This document shows, piece by piece, positions 5,431 to 13,965 of a DNA stretch of 38,692 bases (position 1 is its first letter; each line of letters starts with the position of its first letter). The stretch covers positions 1 to 38,692 of the IMG/VR virus record IMGVR_UViG_3300029893_000034; one strand, 5' to 3'. Below the pieces are notes generated by a model that worked only from the letters and a program-made list of their open reading frames with translations, was not told where the DNA came from and did no database searches. This DNA comes from a virus. A program made the position numbers and the translations under genes.

Positions 5431-7257
5431 GTGACGCCCCTCTCCCCCGGCCTGCGCCTCGTCGCGCCGCCTCCGCCGCCCCCGCCGCTGCCGGTGCGGG
5501 CCGTGGTGGCGCCGGTCCGGCTGCCGTCGGCGGCGGATCTCGAGGCGCAGGCCCGGACGGAGACGCACCGGTGCGTGCTGGTGCCGCAGGTGTCGTTCGC
5601 CGGCGTGGACCTGACGGCGGAGCTGCGCAAGCCGGGCAGCACGGCGACGCTCAAGCCGATCCAGTCCGAGGCACTGGCGGCGATCCGGGCCTGCGGGGGG
5701 CTGCTCGCGCCGATCGGCGTCGGCCATGGCAAGACTCTGGTCTCGCTCTTGGCGGGCACAGTCCTCGGTGTCTCGGCGGTCCTCGTGCTGACCAAGGCGG
5801 GCGTGGTCGATCAGATGCTGCGGGACTTTGATCACTGGAAGGATCACTTCCGGATGGTCCCGACCATGATCCGCAGCTACTCGACGCTGTCTCGGCCGGA
5901 GTCGACACGGCTGCTCGAGGACTTGGCCAAGAGGTTCGTGACCGACCGGCAGAGCGGGGGCCTGGCGCTCGTGTGTGACGAGGCGCACGCGCTGAAGCAC
6001 CAGACGAGCGCGCGGACCAAGCGGGTGATCCGCTTCATGCAGTCGCACCCCCAGGTCCGGTTCGTGGCGCTGTCGGGGACGATCACCAGCAAGTCGGTCC
6101 GGGACTACGCGCACCTGTCCGAGCTGGCGCTGCGGCATCTGTCGCCGGTCCCGCGGGACCAGCACCACGTGGACGCCTGGGCCGAGGCGTTCGACGCCGA
6201 CGGCAAGCCGGGCGAAGCGGAGTGGGCGCAGGTCCGGCCGGTGCTGGACGCCTTCGGTGAGCCTGGCGGCGAGTGGTTGCGCGGCGAGGACCGGAAGTCC
6301 TGGGCCCGGCGCGCGCTGCAGCGTCGGCTGCGCACCGCCCCGGGCGTGGTGATGACCGACGAGACATCGATCGGCTGCTCTCTGGTGATCCACACGATCG
6401 AGGACCTGGCGGTCCCGCGCGAGATCGTGGACGCGCTCGATCACGTTGAGTCCGACCAGTGTGATCCGCAGGGAGATCCGATCCCCGATGACGCGACGCG
6501 GTGGCGGATCGCGCGGCAGCTGACGGCCGGGTTCTTCTACAGGTGGGTCTGGCCCGAGGGGAAGGTCGACTGGCTCTGGCTCGAGGCCCGACGCGACTGG
6601 CACCGGCACGTGCGCGCCGAGCTCGAGCACCGAAGCCGCGCGGGCTACGACAGCCCGCTTCTGGTGTGGAACCACGTGGCCCGCGAGGTGAGGGAAGCGG
6701 ACGCCGAGGGCCGCAAGCTCGACTCGATCCAGCGGGCCTGGGTCGGCTGGCACGGGCAGAAGCACAAGCCGGCGCCGCCGACGGTGTGGAACTGGATCGA
6801 CACGTACCTGGTCGAGCACGCGGCGGCCTGGGCCCGGGCGCAGGTGGACGAGACCGGCAAGCCCATGCCGGTGATCCTCTGGTACGAGACGCGCGCGGTG
6901 GGCGAGGCGCTCCGGCTGCTCGGGCTGCCTGTCTACGGGCAGGGCGTCGAGATCCCGGCCGACCGGCCGCACACCTGCGCGGCGTCGATCCGCGTGCACG
7001 GCACCGGCCGCAACCTGCAGGCCTGGAGCCGGCAGCTGGTCGTGGAGCCACCGTCGTCCGGCGAGACGTGGGAGCAGCTGCTGGGCCGGACGCACCGGCA
7101 GGGCCAGACCGCCGACGAGGTGGAGGTGTGGGTCTACCACCACGCCGCGGCGTTCCGACAGGCCTTGAAGACGGCACGTCGTGACGCGCGGTACATCGAG
7201 GACACGACGGGGAATGTGCAGAAGCTGAACTTCGCGACGTGGAGCAAGGAGGCCTGA
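5431..7257 (+). CDS. SNF2/SF2-type helicase-like ATPase
   Basis: A 608-residue superfamily 2 ATPase. Walker A is APIGVGHGKT near residues 93-102, Walker B/DEAH is LVCDEAHALK near 180-190, motif III is ALSGTITS, and the C-terminal RecA lobe ends with motif VI in LLGRTHRQGQT, the GRxHRxGQ form typical of SNF2-like proteins. This combination is common in phage replication modules. It probably moves along dsDNA or remodels replication or recombination intermediates. GTG 5431 has GGAGG nine bases upstream. A proline-rich N-terminal segment of about 30 residues precedes the first domain. A second, shorter helicase of the same superfamily is at 11687-13081. Confidence 0.8.
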   Translation: MTPLSPGLRLVAPPPPPPPLPVRAVVAPVRLPSAADLEAQARTETHRCVLVPQVSFAGVDLTAELRKPGSTATLKPIQSEALAAIRACGGLLAPIGVGHGKTLVSLLAGTVLGVSAVLVLTKAGVVDQMLRDFDHWKDHFRMVPTMIRSYSTLSRPESTRLLEDLAKRFVTDRQSGGLALVCDEAHALKHQTSARTKRVIRFMQSHPQVRFVALSGTITSKSVRDYAHLSELALRHLSPVPRDQHHVDAWAEAFDADGKPGEAEWAQVRPVLDAFGEPGGEWLRGEDRKSWARRALQRRLRTAPGVVMTDETSIGCSLVIHTIEDLAVPREIVDALDHVESDQCDPQGDPIPDDATRWRIARQLTAGFFYRWVWPEGKVDWLWLEARRDWHRHVRAELEHRSRAGYDSPLLVWNHVAREVREADAEGRKLDSIQRAWVGWHGQKHKPAPPTVWNWIDTYLVEHAAAWARAQVDETGKPMPVILWYETRAVGEALRLLGLPVYGQGVEIPADRPHTCAASIRVHGTGRNLQAWSRQLVVEPPSSGETWEQLLGRTHRQGQTADEVEVWVYHHAAAFRQALKTARRDARYIEDTTGNVQKLNFATWSKEA

Positions 7258-7259
7258 CC

Positions 7260-7916
7260 ATGGCGTGTCCGAACTGCGCAGAGCTGGGCAGCGCCTGCCG
7301 TGCATGCAAGAGCACCCGCAGCGGCGACGACAAGACCCCGGGGCAGGTGTGGCAGAGCCCCCGCGGCGAGGTGCCCGGCTGCCGCGCGGACCACTGCGGC
7401 AACGTGGCCGAGGGCCCGGACGGCTACTGCTGGCGGCACTTGGCGCAGAGCATCGTGACGGGCCAGCACGCGGCGACGCAAACCCGGACCGACTGCGTGT
7501 CCTGCGGGGCGACCGACGGTATGCACGACGCGGAGTGCGGCCGGACAGAGGCCCCTGTCCAAAGCGACGCGGAGTGCGGCCGGCCGCTGGCCGTCGCTTT
7601 CGACCCGCAGCTGCACAGCGCGCGCACACCGGACGAGAAGGGGCATCGTTCACCGTCCGGAATGGCGCAGTCGCCCTACTACGACGCAGGCGGGCCGGAG
7701 CTGACTCCGACGGTGCGCGCATGGGGCCTGAGCTGGCCTCTGGCCAACGTCGTCAAGTACGTGCGGCGCGCCGGCCGAAAGGTCCCGCCAGGCGAGATGC
7801 CCGAGGTGGCGGCACTGCGGGACCTGCACAAGGCCCGGGAGTATCTCGACTTCGAGATCCGCCACCTGGAGTCACAGATCACGAACACATCGGCCGGGGG
7901 AGCCTCGGCTGAGTGA
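7260..7916 (+). CDS. Zinc-finger/DUF3310 fusion protein (218 aa)
   Basis: The C-terminal 70 residues match the DUF3310 pattern of phage proteins: SWPLANVVKYVRRAGRK, then ALRDLHKAREYLDFEI, i.e. the VxKYxxRxGRK and DLxKAxxYLxxEI blocks. Proteins with this domain occur in phage nucleotide-metabolism or replication clusters, but their activity is not firmly known to me. The N-terminal half is Cys/His-rich (CPNC, CRAC, a C-x5-C knuckle in the GCRADHCG region, CVSC, DAEC twice), suggesting two or more zinc-binding knuckles. ATG 7260 has AAGGAGG eight bases upstream, overlapping the helicase end. Confidence 0.7.
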   Translation: MACPNCAELGSACRACKSTRSGDDKTPGQVWQSPRGEVPGCRADHCGNVAEGPDGYCWRHLAQSIVTGQHAATQTRTDCVSCGATDGMHDAECGRTEAPVQSDAECGRPLAVAFDPQLHSARTPDEKGHRSPSGMAQSPYYDAGGPELTPTVRAWGLSWPLANVVKYVRRAGRKVPPGEMPEVAALRDLHKAREYLDFEIRHLESQITNTSAGGASAE

Positions 7917-7962
7917 TGGCAGAGAGCAAGGCAGAGACATAGGAAAGGACAGAGGAAACAGC

Positions 7963-8700
7963 ATGGGAATCTTCGATGAGGCAGGAAAGGCGACGCCCGG
8001 CGGTTCCAGCCGGCCGATCGCCAAGGGCCGGCACATCTTCGAGATCCAGGAGATGCTCGCGCGAGTGTCCAAGGACCCGACGAAGAAGGGCGCGGTCTAC
8101 ATGATCGTGGAGCTTGGCACGGTCGAGTCCCCCGTGCACCAGGTCGGCGAGGGCCGGTCGTGGCTCGTGGACGTCAAGGATTCGATGGGCGCGGGCGACG
8201 CCAAGGCGTTCTGTCTGGCGTTGCTGAAGTGCCAGATCCCGGACGCCACCGACGCCACCCTGACGCAGGAGGAGTGGTCCAAGTTCATGGAAGACCTGGT
8301 GTCGCCGGCCCAGCCCGTCAAGGGGCTGCGTCTGCTCGGCGAGGGCTACGAGAAGCAGGGCAAGCGGGACCCGAACAAGACCTACGTGATCGTCGCGTGG
8401 TCGCCGGTGCCCGGCCAGCTCGTCAACCTGCCGCTGCCGGCGCGCCTCGGCGGGCAGGCCAGCCCGGCGGCCCCCGCCGCGGCGCCGGCCCTCGCCCCCG
8501 CCCCCGCCCCGGCTCCGGCGGCCCCGGCTCCGGCGGCCCCGGCCAACCCGGTGCTGCAGTTGGTGCAGGGGCACGCGCGGACCTGGCGCAGCCAGGGGCA
8601 CAGCGTCGAGGCGGCGATCGGCGGCCTCGTGCCGTGGGCCACGCCGCAGGGCGTGTCGGCGGCTGAGGTGGAGCAGGCGATCCGGCAGGTCTACGCCTGA
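7963..8700 (+). CDS. Putative ssDNA-binding/DUF669-like protein with extra C-terminal domain
   Basis: Residues 1-150 (MGIFDEAGKAT..., then RHIFEIQEMLAR, KKGAVYMIVELGTVES, SWLVDVKDSMGAGDAKAF) have the strand-rich layout of phage DUF669-type proteins, often found beside replication genes and suspected to bind ssDNA. A Pro/Ala linker follows, then residues about 197-244 form a helical domain (VQGHARTWRSQGHSVEAAI and VEQAIRQVY) that clearly resembles residues 391-443 of the nuclease-fusion protein. ATG 7963 has GAGG about nine bases upstream. It is the last gene before the 16-bp inverted repeat and dnaN. The ssDNA-binding role is an inference; the shared domain is seen directly. Confidence 0.6.
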   Translation: MGIFDEAGKATPGGSSRPIAKGRHIFEIQEMLARVSKDPTKKGAVYMIVELGTVESPVHQVGEGRSWLVDVKDSMGAGDAKAFCLALLKCQIPDATDATLTQEEWSKFMEDLVSPAQPVKGLRLLGEGYEKQGKRDPNKTYVIVAWSPVPGQLVNLPLPARLGGQASPAAPAAAPALAPAPAPAPAAPAPAAPANPVLQLVQGHARTWRSQGHSVEAAIGGLVPWATPQGVSAAEVEQAIRQVYA

Positions 8701-8710
8701 TCGGATCCAG

Positions 8711-8762
8711 GTGAACCCCCGGGGGCAGACTTCCCGCCCTACGAAGGCCCCCGGGGGTTCAC
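8711..8762. terminator. Perfect 16-bp inverted repeat upstream of dnaN
   Basis: GTGAACCCCCGGGGGC (8711-8726) is followed after a 20-base loop by its exact reverse complement (8747-8762). Each arm is itself rich in the palindromic CCCCCGGGGG. It lies between the stop at 8700 and the dnaN start at 8788. There is no T-run on either side, so it is not a classical intrinsic terminator. It could be a Rho-independent-like stop, an mRNA-stabilising hairpin separating two expression levels, or an origin-associated structure beside the sliding clamp gene. Confidence 0.75.
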
Positions 8763-8787
8763 ATCTCAGAGGGACTGGAGAGTGAGT

Positions 8788-9918
8788 ATGCAGACAGCCA
8801 TGCAGATCACAGTGGACCGATCCGCCCTGCGTCGGGGCGTCGAGATGGCGGCGCGCGCGGGCTTCCTCGTGCTGATCGAGGCGGGCGCCTCGCTGACGGT
8901 CGAGGGCCGCGGGCACGAGTGCACGTTCCGGACGATCGTGCCGGCCGAGGTGCACGCCCCCGGCCGGGTCGTGTTCGACGCCGCGATCCTGCGCAACCTG
9001 ATCTCCCACCTCTCAGACGAGCCGATCCGGATCGAGTACTCCGGAAACGAGCGGGTGGTGAACTCCAACGGATCCCGAGTCCCGGCCGCCGTGGTGCGGC
9101 AGGGGGCGCGCATGAAGATCCAGGTCGTCGACCCCTACTCGCTGCCCGAGGCGTGGCCTTCGCCGAGCGGGACCGACTCCCGGATCCTGCGCGCCGCGCC
9201 GACGGATCTCGCCGCGGGGCTGCGGCAGGTGGTCTACGCCCACGCCACCGACGGCCACGAGATGTGGTCGGCGGTGCACGTCCGCGACGGCGGAGATCGG
9301 CTGCTGGCACTCTGGGCCACCAACGGCCACCGCCTCGCGCATACGACGGTCACGGGCACCGCCACCGGTGATCGGCCAGAGGCGATCGGGATCCCCCGGG
9401 CCGCCCTGCCCGCCGTGCAGGCGCTGATCGCCGACGCCGCGGGTGAGGTGGTCGAGGTCGTCGCCGACGCGCTGCACCTGGAGGTGCACTGCGGCGTGGA
9501 CGTGGTGCGTGCGGCGCGGATCGACTGCGGCGTGGACTTCCATCGCGTCGTCCCCCAGGGAGTGCCGGCGCACGCGATCACCGTTGGCGTGGCCGAACTC
9601 GTGGAAGCCGTCCACCGCGTCAGGATCTTCGACGAGGGCAAGATGTTTCTGGCCGTCCCCGACGCCCAGACGCTGAAGCTCACGACCTCGAGCCCGGTGC
9701 TCGGCGACGGCGAGGACATGATCACCGCCGAGGTCCTCGGCACGCCGTCCGAGGATCGGATCGTCCGGCTGTCGCCGAAGTACCTCAAGCAGGCGCTCGG
9801 TGCGATCAGCTCGAGCAAGGTGGTGATCAAGGTGTGGGATCCCGAGCGGCCGGTGCTGATCGCGCCGGTCGAGGGCCCCGGCATCCACGTGATCATGCAG
9901 CTCGGTGAGAAGCGATGA
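8788..9918 (+). CDS. dnaN: DNA polymerase sliding clamp (beta subunit-like)
   Basis: A 376-residue protein with the three-domain layout of the bacterial beta clamp (typical length about 370). Visible markers: an early MQITVDRSALRRGVEMAARA, the first-domain strand RVVFDAAILRNLISHLSDEP, ALWATNGHRLAHTTV (matching the clamp ATDGHRLA signature), IGIPRAALPAVQAL, and the C-terminal RLSPKYLKQALGAI, then PVLIAPVEGPGIHVIMQL (matching the PxLI...yvIMPxR end). It forms a ring that tethers DNA polymerase to DNA. ATG 8788 is preferred over GTG 8782 because GGAG (8777-8780) is seven bases upstream. Its stop overlaps the next ATG (9915). A phage-encoded clamp beside a family A polymerase is unusual and suggests a custom processivity factor. 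Confidence 0.92.
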   Translation: MQTAMQITVDRSALRRGVEMAARAGFLVLIEAGASLTVEGRGHECTFRTIVPAEVHAPGRVVFDAAILRNLISHLSDEPIRIEYSGNERVVNSNGSRVPAAVVRQGARMKIQVVDPYSLPEAWPSPSGTDSRILRAAPTDLAAGLRQVVYAHATDGHEMWSAVHVRDGGDRLLALWATNGHRLAHTTVTGTATGDRPEAIGIPRAALPAVQALIADAAGEVVEVVADALHLEVHCGVDVVRAARIDCGVDFHRVVPQGVPAHAITVGVAELVEAVHRVRIFDEGKMFLAVPDAQTLKLTTSSPVLGDGEDMITAEVLGTPSEDRIVRLSPKYLKQALGAISSSKVVIKVWDPERPVLIAPVEGPGIHVIMQLGEKR

Positions 9919-11690
9919 CCGCCGAGATCCAGACCGTGGCGGTCGCAGACCTCGTGCTCGACGCGAGGTTCCAGCCGCGGAGCGAGGTCTACCGACCGGA
10001 CGTGATCGAGGCGATGGCGGCCGAGGGCAGGGCCCGCGGCGAGGCGTCTGGCTGGTGCGCGACGCTCTACGATCCGATCCACGTGTGGCAAGGGTCCGAC
10101 GCCCGCCTCTACGTGCTCGAGGGCTTTCACCGCTCCGCTCTCGCCCAGCACACCGGGCAGACGACGATCGCCGCGGTCGTCCACCGGGGGATCCCCGAGG
10201 AGGCAGCGCGGGAGCTCGCCGACCGTAGCAACCTGAAGGCGCGGCCGATGGACGCGATCGAGGAGGCGGACGCCTACCGCCGCGCCCTCGAGGCGGGCAA
10301 GTCGTCCGACGAGGTGGCCCGGGCGTTCGGCTGCCGGACGGCGGGGCATGTGGATCGGCGCGTGACGCTGGCGTTCCTGGCGCCGCGGCTGCGCGAGGAC
10401 GTCCAGCGCCGGATGCTGCCGATCGACTACGCCGAGGTGATCGGCCAGGCCGCGCGGGACGGGGCGTCGCCGGCGTTCCAGTCGCGCCTGGCCGAGGTCG
10501 CCCGGACGACGAAGGCCCGCGTCGACCTGTTCCGCCGGCTTGTCGCGGTCATGGTCGCCGAGGCCAAGCAAGGCCCGGCCCGGCCCGGGCAGGACGTGGG
10601 CCTGGCGCTGTTCGACCTCGAGGCGCTGACGGACACGTCGGTCTCTGCGGCGACAGAGGTGCTGTCGCGGGCGGCGCAGAGCGCGGGGATCCGGGACGGC
10701 TGGGACGAGATCCTGCGCACCGTCCGGGCCCAGCTCCGGCGGATCGACCGGTCCGGGGCGGAGGCGCCGCCGGCGCTTGCGGGCCTGCTGGCCGAGGTGG
10801 ATCGGCTACGGTCGGAGGCCGATCGGGCGGTCGCGGCGGCGCTCGGCGAGGACGTCGGTGGGGTCCGCGAGGCCAAGCCTTACCTGAAGTGGGTCGGCAG
10901 CAAGGCCAGCGAGGCGCCGATCCTCTTGCCGCTGATCCGCGAGCGCATGGCCGCGGGTGGGCGCTACCTCGAGCCGTTCATGGGCAGCGGGGCGGTGTTT
11001 TTCGCCCTCGCGCCCGCGCGGGCGGTGCTGAACGACGCCCTGGCGGAGCTGATGGCCTGCCATTGGGAGGTTCGGAACGACGCGCAGGCCGTCCACGCCG
11101 ACCTGCAGACCTTGATCGCCCGGGGCACGCACAAGGACGCCTACCTCGAGATCCGCGGCGAGTGGAACGACCGACAGGCAAAGGGTTACACGGGCGTCGA
11201 GGTCGCGGCGCGGACGATCTACCTGAACCGCACCGGCTTCAACGGCCTGTACCGGACGAACAAGGCGGGGGGCTTCAACGTGCCCTGGGGTGATCGGGCC
11301 AACCCGGCCTGGCCGACGCTCGGCGAGCTCGTGCGCGCCGGCGAGGTGCTCGGCGGGGCCGACCTGCGCTGTGGGGACTGGAACGAGGTGGTCCGCGAGG
11401 CGGGGCCGGGCGATGTGCTGTTCGTCGATCCGCCCTACCCCGGGATGTTCGACGGCTACGCCGGCGCGGCCTCGCACGTGGACGCGGCCGACGTGGGCAA
11501 GGCGCTCTACGCCGCTTGGCAGCGCGGGGCCGGGGTGGTCTGCACGTACCCCGCGAGCACGGCCAACGCCTTCGAGGTGTGGTGCGATCGCGTGCCGCTG
11601 GATCGGCGGACGGGTGTGGCGGCCTCCGCCGGGGCCCGGGGCCGGCTCGATCAGGTCGCGTGGGTGTCGCGGATCGGAGGTGGCCGGTGA
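9915..11690 (+). CDS. ParB/Srx-like domain fused to a Dam-type N6-adenine methyltransferase
   Basis: Residues 1-200 are ParB/sulfiredoxin-like: IQTVAVADLVLDARFQPR, then LYVLEGFHRSALAQ (the GxHRxxA motif), EEAARELADRSNLK and a helical partner. Residues about 315-591 are a D12-class adenine methyltransferase: PYLKWVGSK (KWxGGK SAM motif), YLEPFMGSGAVFF (FxGxG), a region with LNRTGFNGLYR, and the catalytic LFVDPPYPG (DPPY). Length 591 against about 270 for Dam alone confirms a fusion. The ParB part may bind or use nucleotides to steer the methylase, which is inference. ATG overlaps dnaN's stop. Probable role: modification of phage DNA or replication marking. Confidence 0.85.
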   Translation: MTAEIQTVAVADLVLDARFQPRSEVYRPDVIEAMAAEGRARGEASGWCATLYDPIHVWQGSDARLYVLEGFHRSALAQHTGQTTIAAVVHRGIPEEAARELADRSNLKARPMDAIEEADAYRRALEAGKSSDEVARAFGCRTAGHVDRRVTLAFLAPRLREDVQRRMLPIDYAEVIGQAARDGASPAFQSRLAEVARTTKARVDLFRRLVAVMVAEAKQGPARPGQDVGLALFDLEALTDTSVSAATEVLSRAAQSAGIRDGWDEILRTVRAQLRRIDRSGAEAPPALAGLLAEVDRLRSEADRAVAAALGEDVGGVREAKPYLKWVGSKASEAPILLPLIRERMAAGGRYLEPFMGSGAVFFALAPARAVLNDALAELMACHWEVRNDAQAVHADLQTLIARGTHKDAYLEIRGEWNDRQAKGYTGVEVAARTIYLNRTGFNGLYRTNKAGGFNVPWGDRANPAWPTLGELVRAGEVLGGADLRCGDWNEVVREAGPGDVLFVDPPYPGMFDGYAGAASHVDAADVGKALYAAWQRGAGVVCTYPASTANAFEVWCDRVPLDRRTGVAASAGARGRLDQVAWVSRIGGGR

Positions 11691-13081
11691 CGGACTACCT
11701 CGACTTCATCGCGCGCAAGGCCGTCAAGGCGACGCCGTCGGGCTTCGCGGCCGGCCCGATCCTGACGCCCCTGTTCCCGTTTCAGCGGCAGTCCGTCCAG
11801 TGGGCCCTCCGGCAGGGCCGCGCGGCCCTCTTCCTCGACACGGGCCTCGGCAAGACGCGCTGCCAGCTCGAATGGGCCCGGCAGGTCACCGACCAGACCG
11901 GCCGGCCCGTGCTGATCCTGGCGCCCCTGGCGGTCGCGCAGCAGACCGTCCGGGAGGCACGCGCCTGCGGCCTCGGCGGCGTCGGCTACGCCACCGACGC
12001 GGGCGCCGTGGCGGGCCTGCGGACGTGCGTGACCAACTACGAGCGCCTCGGGCGGTTCAACACGGACGCGTTCGGCGGGGTCGTGCTGGACGAGTCTTCG
12101 ATCCTGAAGGCCTACAGCGGCACGACCAAGCGGCAGATCCTCGAAGCGTTCGCGGTGACCCCGTACAAGCTGGCGTGCAGCGCGACACCAGCGCCGAACG
12201 ACCACCTGGAGCTGGGCAACCACGCCGAGTTCCTGTCGGTCATGTCGTCGCACGAGATGATCGCACGCTGGTTCATCAATGACACGTCGCAGTTCGGCAC
12301 GTACCGGCTCAAGGGGCACGCCGTCGAAGACTTCTGGGATTGGGTGTCCTCGTGGGCGGTCATGGCCTCGCGGCCGTCGGACCTCGGCGACTACGCCGAC
12401 GAGGGCTACGTGCTGCCCGCGCTACAGACGCACGTGCACACGGTGGACGTGAACCTCTACGCCGACGAGGGCAGCCGCACGCTGTTTCGGCAGGTCGAGA
12501 TGAACGCCACCTCGATCCACGCCGAGCGGCGGCGGACGGCGGCCGACCGGGCGGCGCGCGTGGCCCAGCTCGTCGCCGCGGAGCCCGAGGAGTGCTGGCT
12601 CGTCTGGTGTGAGACCGACTACGAAGCCGACGCCCTCATGGCCGCGCTCGGGTCGGCGGCGGTCGAGGTCCGCGGATCGGACTCGCTTGCGCAGAAGGAG
12701 GATCGACTCGTTGGGTTCTCCGAGGGTCGGATCCAGGTTCTGGTTACCAAGCCCAAGATCGCAGGGTTCGGCCTCAACTGGCAGCACTGCGCCCGGGTGG
12801 CGTTCGTCGGCGCCACGTTCAGCTTTGAGAGCTACTACCAGGCGATCCGGCGCACCTGGCGCTTCGGCCAGCGGCGGCCCGTGCATGTGCACGTCGTGAT
12901 GGCCGAGACCGAGCGCCCCGTCTGGGCCGTGCTCGACCGCAAGCGGCAGGACTTCGACGCCATGAAGGCGGCCATGTTCACGGCCGCGCTGCGCAACCGG
13001 CAGCGGGTCGCGGCCTCGGGCCGCTACCGCGCTGCGACGCCGATGGCGCTGCCCATCTGGCACCGGAGGAGGGCGGGATGA
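11687..13081 (+). CDS. SNF2-like helicase (second copy, methyltransferase-associated)
   Basis: A 464-residue SF2 ATPase: an N-terminal Q-like region LFPFQRQSVQWAL, Walker A LFLDTGLGKT near residues 50-58, Walker B VVLDESSILK near 132-141 (DESS rather than DEAH), motif III ACSATPAPND, and a C-terminal lobe with KPKIAGFGLNWQHC and motif VI QAIRRTWRFGQ. It lies between two DNA methyltransferase genes and overlaps both (GTGA at 11687 and ATGA at 13078), an arrangement often seen in phages and mobile elements. It could load or assist the methyltransferases or act in replication; this is inferred from position. GTG 11687 has GGAGG ten bases upstream. Confidence 0.85.
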   Translation: MTDYLDFIARKAVKATPSGFAAGPILTPLFPFQRQSVQWALRQGRAALFLDTGLGKTRCQLEWARQVTDQTGRPVLILAPLAVAQQTVREARACGLGGVGYATDAGAVAGLRTCVTNYERLGRFNTDAFGGVVLDESSILKAYSGTTKRQILEAFAVTPYKLACSATPAPNDHLELGNHAEFLSVMSSHEMIARWFINDTSQFGTYRLKGHAVEDFWDWVSSWAVMASRPSDLGDYADEGYVLPALQTHVHTVDVNLYADEGSRTLFRQVEMNATSIHAERRRTAADRAARVAQLVAAEPEECWLVWCETDYEADALMAALGSAAVEVRGSDSLAQKEDRLVGFSEGRIQVLVTKPKIAGFGLNWQHCARVAFVGATFSFESYYQAIRRTWRFGQRRPVHVHVVMAETERPVWAVLDRKRQDFDAMKAAMFTAALRNRQRVAASGRYRAATPMALPIWHRRRAG

Positions 13082-13965
13082 ACGTGCTGGATCAGATCCA
13101 TCGGCCGCAGTGGAGTCTCTACAACGGCGACTCCGTGGAGGTGATCCGGGGCCTGCCGGACCAGAGCGTGGACCTGTCGGTCTACTCGCCGCCATTCTCG
13201 TCGCTCTACACGTACTCCGCCTCGGAGCGTGACATGGGCAACGCGGCGAACGACGCCGAGTTCCTGGAGCACTACGGATTCCTCGTCGGGGAGCTGCTCC
13301 GGATCACTAAGCCCGGCCGCCTCTGCGCCGTGCACTGCAAGGATCTCGTGGACTACAAGGGCAGCGCCGGCCGGGCCGGGCTGCGCGACTTCCCCGGCGA
13401 TCTGATCCGCGTGCACGAGTCGAAGGGGTGGAAGTACCACTCTCGGTGCACGGTGTGGAAGTCGCCCGTGGTCGAGATGCAGCGGACCAAGGCGCACGGC
13501 CTGCTTTACAAGCAGCTCCGGTCCGACTCGACGTTCAGCCGCATGGGGCTTGCCGAGTACGTCCTCTACTTCCGGCGCTGGGCCGCCGAGGGCGAGGACG
13601 TCGTGCCGGTCACCCACACGCAGGACAGCTTCCCGCTCGCGCAGTGGCAGGAGTGGGCCTCGCCGGTCTGGATGACGATCGACCAGACGAACGTGCTCAA
13701 CGTCGAGCAGGCCCGATCGGACCGTGACGAGAAACACATGTGCCCGCTGCAGCTCGACCTCATCGAGCGGGTCGTGCGGCTCTACAGCAACGCTGGAGAG
13801 GTCGTGTTTAGCCCCTTCGCCGGCATCGGCTCAGAGGGTGTGGTGGCGCTCCGGTGTGACCGACGCTTCGTCGGCGTCGAGCTCAAGCCCGAGTACTACG
13901 CGCACGCCCTTCGCAACCTCGACGCTGCGGACCGTCAGCTCGGACTGTTCGGAGGTGTCCTGTGA
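13078..13965 (+). CDS. DNA N4-cytosine/N6-adenine methyltransferase (SPPF type)
   Basis: A 295-residue amino-methyltransferase with class-beta motif order: the catalytic SPPF (LSVYSPPFSSLYTYS, near residues 33-47) comes first and the SAM-binding FSPFAGIGSEG (near 244-254) comes late, followed by RRFVGVELKPEYY. An SPP(Y/F) motif favours N4-cytosine but also occurs in adenine enzymes, so the target base is open. It overlaps the helicase upstream and the polymerase downstream (GTGA). With the C5 enzyme at 462-1412 and the Dam fusion at 9915-11690, the phage carries three separate DNA methylases, which points to broad protection from restriction. Confidence 0.85.
   Translation: MNVLDQIHRPQWSLYNGDSVEVIRGLPDQSVDLSVYSPPFSSLYTYSASERDMGNAANDAEFLEHYGFLVGELLRITKPGRLCAVHCKDLVDYKGSAGRAGLRDFPGDLIRVHESKGWKYHSRCTVWKSPVVEMQRTKAHGLLYKQLRSDSTFSRMGLAEYVLYFRRWAAEGEDVVPVTHTQDSFPLAQWQEWASPVWMTIDQTNVLNVEQARSDRDEKHMCPLQLDLIERVVRLYSNAGEVVFSPFAGIGSEGVVALRCDRRFVGVELKPEYYAHALRNLDAADRQLGLFGGVL

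Noticed and set aside
5365-7722. 785-codon minus-strand frame opposite the helicase
   Set aside because: The plus strand encodes a clear SF2 helicase; the antisense protein has no motif and no proper start.
8703-8770. Standard Rho-independent terminator
   Set aside because: The hairpin is perfect but no T-run follows on either strand.
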